From NCBI GenBank assembly GCA_013398275.1, contig VZSE01006608.1, positions 1,858,441-1,922,440 on the forward strand: a stretch of DNA of 64,000 nt, read 5' to 3'. Below the pieces are notes generated by a model. It saw nothing but the letters and a program-made list of their open reading frames with translations. It had not been told where the DNA came from and did no database searches. This DNA is from Promerops cafer. Lineage: Eukaryota > Chordata > Aves > Passeriformes > Nectariniidae. Made by a program: the position numbers and the translations under genes. This document shows positions 55,101-62,568 of the stretch, one piece after another; position 1 is the stretch's first letter, and every line of letters begins with the position of its first letter.

Positions 55101-58100
55101 ATGGATTTGTTTGTGAACAGAATTCAGTGTAACCATTGTGCATGGATTACAATTCAGCAGTCACATTTTTACATTTTCTTATTAGTTATGTTCTGGAAAC
55201 CACAAACAATGTACTCATTTGAAAGAATTACATGAATTAACCAAATGTACATAATCCTCTGGAAGTTTCCTCTGATATTCATTCATATTTGGAGCATCAA
55301 ACACATCTCTGGGCAATGTGTTCCAGTGCCTCACCATCTTCATCATAAAAAAAAAAAAATCTCCCTTCTATCTAATCTAAACCTTCCCTCTTTCAATTTA
55401 AAGGCATTTCCCCTTGTCCTTTCATTCCATGGCCTCATAAATGTCCCTCTTCACCTTTCTTGTAGGTCCATTTCAGATACTGGCAGTCTGCTCTAAGGTC
55501 TCCTCAAAGCCTTCTTTTCTCCAGGCTGAACAACCCAACTGAACCAGTCTGTCTTCCCAGAAGAGGTGCTCCACACCTGTGATCATGTATGTAGCCTCCT
55601 GCAGACCCCCTCCAACAGATCCTTGTCTTTGCTGTACAGAGGACTCCAGAGCTGGATGCAGTACTCCAGGTGGGGTCCCAAAGTTATTCAAAATAACAGT
55701 TGGTTATAACAATGTCATTTGAAAATAACAGAGATGGCTGCTCTTCTGCCACTTTAATCCACACAGATAACCAAACAAAAACCAAAAGACTTAAGGAAAG
55801 GTAACAATCTTATTCCTAGTTTACCTCTCCATGGTTTTCAGTGAAAAAATGTTATGCCACCAAGATTCACTTGTCCTTCCCCAAGATGTGAGCTTTACTA
55901 TCATATCTATTTTATAAAATATAGTGATTAAGAGAATTAGATAGGTATCTATGAATAACCATATGGGAATACTAAACATTTTACAAGAACAAGTAGCAAT
56001 GCATGTAGAAAGCACAATGGTCTGCCTAATAAAAGTGTGTGATGTTTTTCCTCTCTTCCATCAGTCCCTACCACCAGTTTCAACAATGACTCTTATCCTG
56101 ATTCTTTCTCTTTTTAGCTTTCATCATCTATCCACTAAAGAAGTTTTAATTCACATGCATTTACCTTCTCTTCTATTGAGAGGCTGCTGAGAATTTCTCA
56201 AGAAAGTCTGCATACTTCCTCTACTTCTTCCTAATTTTTTCAATTTCATTTAAAAATTGAGGTTTGACTTACAGGTCACGTTTGGCATAGCCATGGAACA
56301 GGATTAGGTGGTATTGTTACATCCCTTAGTTGCAGATTAGACTTGCTAAGCCAGAACATCCTCTTCTGTCTGAAGCTGTAATTCAAGCTTTACCTTTTCA
56401 GCTTTTCCTAAATTGCCTCTTCCACACTTAACAAAGAAAAGCTCTAATTATTGTTTATGAACAGTCTACTCTTCTGCTACACTTCTTATAGTGTGTGTTT
56501 TTACTAAAACACATCCTATTCAGCCCTTCTCTTCATGTCATCCACATCCTTCTGGTTTTTTGTTCATTCCCTCTTTTGGTTCATCCTCAAACATTCTTTC
56601 CTGTCTAGTCCTATCGTTTAACTTAAAACATGCTAGTAAAACATCTTCCTAATTTCTCTTTTTTACTTCCCTCTGGATTCCTCCTAATCAGCTCTTTAAT
56701 CTCCTGAAGTTATCAATATCACAAAGGTATTACAGAATTTCTGGATCCACCATCCCTCCTGCTAGGGTCACATTCTCCTTAGATGACATTCCCCAACTCA
56801 ACTAATTCCACCATTACTTTTCATCTTTGACTTCAACATACCATGCTTCTGAAACTAATTTTGAATTCTCCTTTCAATCTGAAACCCTCACCCATTTTCA
56901 ACTTCAGAACTCCGATTCCCTGTGGAGGAACAATCACTCGGGAAAAAAATCAGCATGCTAAAAATTGGATATAGTAAATTTTATTCATCCAGTTTTAAAT
57001 TCAAAAATCTCTGCAGTCAATTCCACTGTTCCTGACTTATATTAAAATCCAATATCTTAGAACCTAATATCTAAAAAGCTGCCAAATTCTATCAGTTCTC
57101 ATGTCAGTGTTTCCAGAATACAGTGTTTTCCCCTAAAACTTGGCATGCATCTTTCTATATACTCATCATATTTCACATGAGGACTATTGTAGTGTTCCTT
57201 GCTCTACCTACTATACTTCTTGCCTTGTTACTCCTGAGTTCATTCAAAAAAGGGTATGTTTTCTCTTCTCTGCCTCTTAAAACTCAGAGCTGCTGCTTTT
57301 CATTTAGATTTCCATCTGAAAATTGATTTGATTTTCCTCTCCATCTACTTCCTGACTTTTATTCTTAACTCTACATGATGCTTCCTATCTGTTTACTCTT
57401 GAAATCATATTTTCTAACTCCCATCTTGGTGCTTTCTTTTAATCTGCCCCTTGTAAAATACAGGTAAGTTTCTCACAAAAATGTAAAAATATTCAGGCAC
57501 ATATGACAATATTTTGCAAACCAGATAAAACCATCCTGATTATGGCAGTACAAGTAGCCACTCATTCATATCCAGAGAATCTAAATGTACTATGCTTTTT
57601 TTTTTTTAAATCAATTCATTTGCATGAAGAAATCTTACAAAGAAGATACATGCCCAGCTTTCAGCTACTTAATATAAAAGCAAATCCTAACATACTAATT
57701 AAGTGTAAATTCTGAAGTCTAAATTCTGTAATATTAGGACAGGTTTGAAAAACAAACAGCCATATAAAACTGGTTGTATTTGCAATCTCCTTTTCCTGTA
57801 ATCATGTCTGTATGCCAAAGACCATTTTCCACTGATACTTGGTAATTAAGGGGTATTTTCACTGATGCCAAGATCTGACTCATTTTTGCTATCCTGTTAA
57901 ACAAGAAATCCCACTTTAAATTACAACCCCTAAAAATCAACTAACCTTTCAATATTGAAGCTGGAATGAGACAATACAAAAATCCCATGAGTTTGAGCTG
58001 AAATTAGTTGCTGGATTTAAACAGCTGGAAGGGGGAAGGGAGACATATCTGAAGGAAGCACTTTGAGAGCAGCAGGACTCCCTTCAGGAGAGAAAGAGAG

Positions 58101-61100
58101 AACAGTTAGTAAAAGGCAGCAGGATAAATAATGTGAGAAGAATGGTGTCTGTAAAATGAAAAAGGGATAAAAAGAGAGGGCAGTAATAAGTCTTACTAGA
58201 AAGTGGAACAGAAAACACAGAGGAAAGCAAAGGAGTGGAACTGGTGATGCTCCAAGATTTTAAGTAGAGTCGTATCTCTAAAATTGTAATTGTTGCCTCT
58301 GATTAAAGTGTAAAACACTGAGAAAGATATGTTATTACAGAATAAACTAACATGGGGATTTGGGAGTTTCATACAAGGCTGGGATAAAGAGTCACTCAGA
58401 CTAGGTACAGCAAGTTCCTCAAGTGATCTGAGCCCAGCTATGCTGACAAGGGGACATTCTCCAAAACCTGCAATTGCACAGGACACAACAGTAACTCAAG
58501 ATGCAAAGGATGGCAGGTAGTGGTACTGGTGCTTTAGTCAGCATTATGTTTATGCATATCTCATGGACTGCATCTACCAACATTAATGTAATTTCAAATT
58601 TCTTCTGCAGTGTCATTCAGCTTCTCAAGACCAGACAGGTATCAAGCACTGATCCAAGCACTAAATCAAGGACAGCTTCAGCCTCTAAATACATGACACC
58701 TGTTTGGAAGTACATATAAGAAAAAAGAATACATTTTCAAAAAAGCGGATGCAGGCACTAATTCTTGGGAAGGTGCTACCTTTCTGATACAGCATGAAGC
58801 TAGGACCAAAAATATGCACAGCCACTAAATGCTAAGATCATCTAGGACTTAGTATTGGTAATTGCACCCTTGCATAATAAAATTCTTAGTGCTGTTTCAG
58901 CTTGATGTACCATGCTTTTACATTATTTCCTAAGCTAAAGATGTGAAAATTTACACACTTTTACAGTAGACATCTCCTGCCACTCATTGGTTATGGGTTA
59001 GTATGGTTAATAAGATTTGACCCCAAGGAAGGGAATTTTAGGACCAGGATATCTTCATACTGGATAAGACAGAACTCTTAGGAGGAAAAGCACGTGCATT
59101 ACCTATATGCCAGATGCAAAACAAAACCCAATTTAAGTAATTCCACTATTTGCTCAGCAGTGTTACTGAAGTAATTATGCAAAAACTATAACTGCAAAAG
59201 AAATTGAGTAACATTTCCATGTGCCATTATGTGAGACAAACATTTAAACAAACATAATTTATTAATTATTTCTGTAATACTGCTGAATACCTAGAAAATA
59301 TATAATATTAGTATTTCACATGTGCTTCATAGAACTTACTAATTCTTGAAACAGAAATCCCAGGACCAAATCCTAACCAAATGGCTATAAAAGGTTCTCA
59401 TTCACTTTTTTTTCCACACCAAAAAAAAGTCATACCAGATCTGTGAAAGTCAGGAAAAGTTTATAGTCACTGGGGTCAGAAGAAAATGCCAGCCAACAAA
59501 CAGTGGAAAGGATGTAGAATTATTGTGGAAACACCGGACACAGCAAGTTGCATTTCTGCAAGACACTGTTTATATAGTGTACTTCCTCAGACATTTCTAC
59601 AACAACTTATAGAAATGCTCCCTCACTATGAAATATGCACTGCAAGATAGAATATAAATTTATAACTTCTACAGTAAGAAATTGTAGTTAGAGATTCTAA
59701 AAAAGTGCTGGTCATCTCACTATCATATCCTCAGTGACACAGATGAATTATCATTGCATAATTTCCTCTGTAGATAACAAGAGGGCTTGATGATTACTTC
59801 AACACTGGATTTGATTGAATGGCTTGTTTCATTTTCTTGTAGAACACTATCATCATCTGGTGGTATATTTTGCTACTATGTAAACTGCATGCTATGAAGA
59901 TGAAAGCATTTCATTTACTTAGCATTAAACATTTAGAAGAAGACAGATTTACCACCTTGCAGTTATGCCAAACTATGTGGGGGTGGAAAACGCAGTAACA
60001 TGAAATCAACTTGACAGAACTGCTGAGGATTTTGAGACCAAACAAGATGCCGACATTTCACATGAATGAAATTTGAATACTTCTCTGTCCAGAAGTAAAA
60101 GACAGACTAAATAAAACAATAAAGCTCAAGGATGCTTCATGTCCTTATTCATACTATCTACAAAGTAAAAGGGATATGAGTTTTTAAGAAAATCTCACAT
60201 GTTTTTCAAACAAAAATATTTTTTATGTAGTTTTTCTTATAATTGGAGGTGGAGATCTCACATGCAAAAGTCAACTATTTATTACGACATTCAACCAGAA
60301 TCTACATAAATCAGTTCTTGACTTACGTGGTAACTTTTCAGTCTAACGAAATCGACTTTCATGGAGATGAACCTTTCTGAATTTCTGCTAAGATTTTTAA
60401 TGTGCTCCACAAGATCAGCACAGAACTTGTAGCCACCTTTGAGGACACAGAGAACCACAATATCATTGTCTCCAATGTCTTGCATAATATCTTTCGCCAG
60501 TCGTTCTGTCCTGGGCAAAAAAAAATAGGGATGAAATAATTTTAGATGCAGATGCTCTAAGCTCATGTTACGCTTTACAAACATTATGGTGAGTATAAAG
60601 CTTGACTGGCACTGCTTAAGTAGCCTGACTTCACAGAATCACAGAGTGATTTAGGTTGGAAAAGACCTTCAAGATCATCGAGTCCACCCTTTAACTGATC
60701 ACCACAACGTCAGCTAGACCATAACAGTAAGTGCCATGTCCAGTCATTTCTTGAACACCTCTAGGAATGGTGACTGTGCCACCTTCCAGGACAGTCCATT
60801 CCAGTGCTTGCCTGGGTTTGGATCCAGCTCACAGATGGCAGATACAGAGTGATGGATGCAAGATGCAAAGCACTTGAATCTGGTTAACCTTAAGTGCATA
60901 AATTCCATGCAAACAGGACCTACACATCTCAGCATATTTTGGGATCATAAATATCTCTGAGACTTGAGAGAAAAGAATGTGAGCTAGCCTTCCATTTTAC
61001 CTCACAGGAATTATCAGTATAAAATATACCTGTACAAACCCCTAATTTGTTATGTTAGTTACTGCACAAGAACAACAAATTAAGTAAAAGATAGGGAAGA

Positions 61101-62568
61101 ATACTTGAATATTTCATGCTGATTGGCTTTGGAAGATGTTACCCATACAGTTCTAATAAAAATATACATAAAAACTAGAAAGAAGTAGAGCATCATTGAA
61201 AGGCTTATAAAGAGTGTATATTATCACTATTCTGTATATCTCACTGTTTTATACAGCAGAAATGAAGAGTGCAAAGAGCTTCAGTGACTTCTTCAAGGTC
61301 ACACACAGGCAAATAATCAAGAAAATGCTCCAATGAACCCAGAATTGTGGGGTTCCCAACCAAACCCATCCTCTCCTTGACAATTCTGCATTGCGAACGC
61401 AATATGGCAGACGACTGGAAACAAAAGATACACATTTCTGCCATGCAATTCTACATACATTTTCAAGATAAAAATAATAAATATTAATCCTAATAATAAA
61501 TGTAAATAATAAATATTAACTTTAAGGATAGCATTTCTAGACCCTCAATAGGGTAGTGGGTCATTTCTAGAAGTAATGCAGGATCAACAGAAAACTTAAC
61601 AATGTCTTTTGAGGTTTTGAGGAAAAACAGCTCAGTACATTATATTCTGTAAACACACTGGAAAATTCTTTGATAGCTCTCTGAATTAGATTAGTAGTTT
61701 CAAGGAGAGTGGACTTGTTGACAGGATACAATCTATTAAATAATCCTATCATTTATCCCATGTCTTTTCTTGTTACATTTTTCAGGTTTGGTTGGTTTTT
61801 TCTTTCTCTATTGACTGTAATACAAAAATAAATTTGCCCCTACATAAGTACATTGATTGAACTTCAGTGAAATCTATGCAGGGAGCAGAGAAGAATAAGT
61901 TCTAGACTGAAGATAATATACTAAGTATGAGAAACAGCTGTTGCTTCATTTCCACATCTTTTATTTTTAATTCTCTAGCAAATTCCATATAGCAGTAATT
62001 AGTATATTTTTGATATGACAAATAGAAGATATTAGAAATATTAGATCATCTTGTTTGATCTGAAATATATAATTCCTTTTAGTGTTGTAAGGATGAGGAC
62101 CACTTTACTGAAGATTAATAAAATAGTCTTTTATCCTCTTTTATTAAGTCTGAGAATGGGGAAAACCTCTCATTAAGAAACATTTCTTTGATGAATTTTC
62201 ATTTTTTATATTGTTCCTCAGATTGTTTGCAGCTGAAATTTCCAGGAATTGCAAAGGCCACTTTGTATGTTAAAATGGAGGAACTCCAGCACAGACAAAA
62301 ATGTACTAATTTAAATTTCTAAATAAAAATATCCAAGTTTTTAATTTATAATATTTCAGGACAAAGATTATACATGCACTGTATAGGGATCACAGACTTT
62401 ATAAAAAAGAATAATACTACTGACCAAACAATTTATTTAGTAACATTCAAGCTACACATACCTGTCAACAATAATGCCATGAGGAATGAGCACGTATTCC
62501 AGGTCTCCATAGTAGTGCTGAGGATAAGTGAACAAATCCAGGCTGTATCCAGGCCAGTTGTCTGAAAT
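24390..62568 (-). CDS. PRTFDC1: PRTFDC1 gene, coding exons 2-9 (exon 1 outside the window)
   Basis: Vertebrate paralogue of hypoxanthine-guanine phosphoribosyltransferase (HPRT1), a cytosolic type I phosphoribosyltransferase-fold protein. Eight exons join in frame on the minus strand: 62568-62462, 60510-60327, 43510-43445, 29096-29079, 27652-27570, 27156-27110, 25147-25071 and 24437-24390. They total 630 nt, or 209 codons plus stop. Adding the 16 codons of a mammalian-type exon 1 gives 225 residues, the usual family length. Visible motifs are the pyrophosphate loop VLKGGYKF, the PRPP motif VLIVEDIVGTGRTM, the lysine of LLVKRT, and the purine-binding VVGYALDYNE segment. I call PRTFDC1 rather than HPRT1 from the exon 2 wording (FTYPQHYYGDLEYVLIPHG) and from Gly in place of the catalytic Asp of HPRT1. 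PRTFDC1 is known to bind purine nucleotides with very low HPRT activity, and its physiological role is unclear. The promoter is not in the window. Confidence 0.96.
24438..25070 (-). other. PRTFDC1: PRTFDC1 intron 8 (633 bp)
   Basis: Begins gtaagt and ends tttcag on the minus strand. It holds an AT-rich attaattattaattaatt palindromic run near 24.48 kb and nothing else I can name. Confidence 0.9.
25071..25147 (-). CDS. PRTFDC1: PRTFDC1 exon 8 (77 bp)
   Basis: Completes Tyr185 and encodes residues 186-210: YGFEIPDLF, then VVGYALDYNEHFRDLN. This is the purine-binding hood, and the Asp of LDYNE corresponds to the metal- or pyrophosphate-side Asp193 region of HPRT1. EHF replaces the EYF usual in this family. 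The acceptor is aatacag and the donor gtaagt. The 77-bp length equals HPRT1 exon 8. Confidence 0.96.
25148..27109 (-). other. PRTFDC1: PRTFDC1 intron 7 (1,962 bp)
   Basis: Bounded by gtaagt and aatacag. It is AT-rich, and no repeat, RNA or coding feature is recognised. Confidence 0.9.
27110..27156 (-). CDS. PRTFDC1: PRTFDC1 exon 7 (47 bp)
   Basis: Completes Ser169 and encodes LLVKRTSRPDGYRPD plus the first base of Tyr185. The Lys of VKRT corresponds to HPRT1 Lys165, which contacts the purine O6 group, and it is retained. The acceptor is attacag and the donor gtaagt. The length equals HPRT1 exon 7. The intron separating it from exon 6 is only 413 bp, the shortest in the gene. Confidence 0.96.
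27157..27569 (-). other. PRTFDC1: PRTFDC1 intron 6 (413 bp)
   Basis: Bounded by gtgagt and attacag. It is the shortest intron and contains a C-rich plus-strand patch near 27.4 kb. Confidence 0.9.
27570..27652 (-). CDS. PRTFDC1: PRTFDC1 exon 6 (83 bp)
   Basis: Predicted residues 142-169, reading DIVGTGRTM, then VLLNNIEKY and MIKVAS with the Ser codon split. It holds the core of the PRPP-binding motif. The Gly at residue 145 sits where HPRT1 has Asp137, the proposed general base, so it marks the gene as PRTFDC1 and predicts poor catalysis. The acceptor ends ttataag and the donor is gtgagt. The 83-bp length matches HPRT1 exon 6. Confidence 0.96.
27653..29078 (-). other. PRTFDC1: PRTFDC1 intron 5 (1,426 bp)
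   Basis: Bounded by gtaagc and ttataag. No supported internal feature. Open frames here are short and unrelated to known proteins as far as I can tell. Confidence 0.9.
29079..29096 (-). CDS. PRTFDC1: PRTFDC1 exon 5 (18-bp microexon)
   Basis: Six codons, NVLIVE, predicted residues 136-141: the beta strand that opens the PRPP-binding motif and carries the first acidic residue. The acceptor has a strong pyrimidine tract ending in cttccag, and the donor is gtaagc. HPRT1 exon 5 is also 18 bp. Skipping it would keep the frame but delete the core strand. It was located by matching motif, splice sites and phase, and it is too short for ORF-based calling. Confidence 0.95.
31069..31149 (+). repeat. 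compound microsatellite (CA)n (AAAT)n (GATA)n (AAAT)n
   Basis: A CA run is followed by AAAT units, about seven GATA units, then AAAT units again, with no interruption, ending in a short TGTATATATA tract. Length variation between individuals is likely. The open frames over it that read as Ile-Tyr-Leu repeats are translation artefacts. Confidence 0.95.
31790..32730 (-). mobile_element. ancient CR1/L3-like LINE fragment
   Basis: In reverse-complement orientation it carries family landmarks in order. They are the 3' side (gaccatgaaagatcatc), ttctagctttctgatcact, ctctggaaccggtccagttggtc, ttgtgatccacc, and further 5' gagaacagctttccaaccagttacac. The last part is from the reverse transcriptase coding region. 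It is highly diverged with many stops, and the ends are approximate. Confidence 0.75.
34315..35240 (-). mobile_element. CR1 LINE, 3' end with reverse transcriptase C-terminal part
   Basis: The minus strand reads the end of a CR1 ORF2-like region. Landmarks are tttgctaatgatgctaaaac, gctggagagctgggcaacc, atgaaatttaacaag, agcagcgccatggatagg, tgagccagcagtg and cagcctggggaagtgaagg. The element ends near 34318 with degenerate octamers (aagttggaagggact on the plus strand). It is GC-richer than its surroundings, broken by stops and 5'-truncated. It lies in the same transcriptional direction as PRTFDC1. Confidence 0.9.
36474..36486 (-). promoter_or_regulatory. possible DR1 nuclear-receptor half-site pair
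   Basis: The minus strand reads AGGTCA-A-AGTTCT, a direct repeat with 1-bp spacing close to the HNF4/COUP-TF type. It lies in a moderately complex stretch of intron 4. A chance match is quite possible. Confidence 0.2.
38793..38815 (+). repeat. (AAC)n microsatellite
   Basis: About seven uninterrupted AAC units preceded by a C run. Simple sequence. Confidence 0.9.
41750..41940. other. C-rich, G-poor patch in AT-rich intron
   Basis: About 190 bp with many CCC and CTCC runs on the plus strand and almost no CpG, so it is not a CpG island. It could be a remnant of an old repeat. No family is recognised. Confidence 0.4.
42120..42151. repeat. perfect 14-bp inverted repeat with 4-nt loop
   Basis: Arms tatctgtgcccata (42120-42133) and tatgggcacagata (42138-42151) are exact reverse complements around the loop caca. 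No flanking terminator-like T run or longer stem is seen. Confidence 0.9.
43445..43510 (-). CDS. PRTFDC1: PRTFDC1 exon 4 (66 bp)
   Basis: Exactly 22 codons, predicted residues 114-135, reading NDQSMQDMQIIGGDD then LSKLTGK. This is the rest of the flexible loop that closes over the active site, followed by the strand leading to the PRPP motif. The acceptor tctcag sits behind a good pyrimidine tract. The donor is gtttgt, with T at +3 and +4, weaker than the gtaag or gtgag donors of exons 3 and 5-8. The exon length matches HPRT1 exon 4. Confidence 0.96.
45993..46022. repeat. 10-bp perfect inverted repeat
   Basis: Arms aaaaaccata (45993-46002) and tatggttttt (46013-46022) with a 10-nt loop. Small and possibly fortuitous. 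Confidence 0.7.
51451..51927 (+). repeat. tandem duplication of about 238 bp around a single N
   Basis: Copy 1 (51451-51689) and copy 2 (51691-51927) are nearly identical and are separated by one ambiguous base at 51690. Differences seen are two substitutions (ctatgg versus ctatag, and tttttaaatt versus tttataaatt) and two A-run length changes. This pattern suggests overlapping contig ends or two alleles left side by side by assembly, not a biological duplication. Confidence 0.95.
55245..55695 (-). mobile_element. CR1 LINE fragment (3' region)
   Basis: The reverse complement of CR1 3' sequence is read in order on the plus strand. Landmarks are ctgggcaatgtgttccagtgcc, a poly-A-interrupted atcataaaa run, catttccccttgtcct, ttctccaggctgaacaaccc, agaggtgctccac and cagagctggatgcagtactcc. 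It is moderately diverged, with no intact frame. Long family matches end near 55690. Confidence 0.88.
56030..57440 (-). other. purine-rich (minus strand) skewed block, unidentified
   Basis: The plus strand is rich in C and T and poor in G for about 1.4 kb. For example, 56641-56700 has 18 C and 3 G. There are no tandem units and no long open frame. It might be a decayed retroelement or a low-constraint skewed segment. The edges are approximate. Confidence 0.4.
60327..60510 (-). CDS. PRTFDC1: PRTFDC1 exon 3 (184 bp)
   Basis: Encodes predicted residues 52-113, from the split Arg codon through KSYH. It contains the pyrophosphate-binding loop VLKGGYKF, equivalent to the Lys68-Gly69 region of HPRT1, and ends with the Ser-Tyr pair of the flexible active-site loop. 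The acceptor has a long pyrimidine run ending in gcccag, and the donor is gtaagt. The length matches HPRT1 exon 3 exactly. A CR1 element ends 121 bp upstream of the acceptor. Human PRTFDC1, as I recall it, has Arg where this exon ends in His. Confidence 0.97.
60511..62461 (-). other. PRTFDC1: PRTFDC1 intron 2 (1,951 bp)
   Basis: Bounded by gtatgt and gcccag. It contains a young-looking CR1 3' fragment close to exon 3. The remainder is AT-rich with no further feature recognised. Confidence 0.9.
60632..60812 (-). mobile_element. CR1 LINE 3' end with two terminal octamers
   Basis: The minus strand ends with two copies of the CR1 3' octamer type (ACTCTGTG, ATTCTGTG) at 60647-60632. Before them comes the family sequence ctcgatgatcttgaaggtc and cttttccaaccta. 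About 180 bp, severely 5'-truncated as is normal for CR1. It is the least diverged CR1 piece in the window. Confidence 0.92.
62462..62568 (-). CDS. PRTFDC1: PRTFDC1 exon 2 (107 bp)
   Basis: First coding exon in the window, predicted residues 17-52 with the last codon split. It reads from ISDNWPGYSLDLF through YGDLEYVLIPHGIIVD. The acceptor reads gatattcag and the donor gtatgt. The length of 107 bp equals HPRT1 exon 2. This segment forms the N-terminal part of the fold before the first catalytic loop. The FTYPQHYYGDLEYV wording matches PRTFDC1, whereas HPRT1 has a different sequence here. The preceding exon, which carries the start codon, lies beyond the right edge. Confidence 0.95.

Larger units (their letters stand above)
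43511..60326 (-). other. PRTFDC1: PRTFDC1 intron 3 (16.8 kb)
   Basis: Bounded by gtaagt and tctcag. It is the largest intron in the window. It contains the 51.45-51.93 kb duplication around an N, a CR1 fragment at 55.2-55.7 kb, a pyrimidine-rich plus-strand block at about 56.0-57.4 kb and several short inverted repeats. The rest is AT-rich and unassigned. Confidence 0.9.

Noticed and set aside
24390..62568. Calling the gene HPRT1
   Set aside because: The fold, exon lengths and several motifs are shared, but Gly in DIVGTGRTM, the exon 2 wording and the KYRV C-terminus fit PRTFDC1.
24390..62568. Processed pseudogene of an HPRT-like gene
   Set aside because: Eight exons with intact splice sites and an uninterrupted 209-codon frame argue for a functional intron-containing gene.
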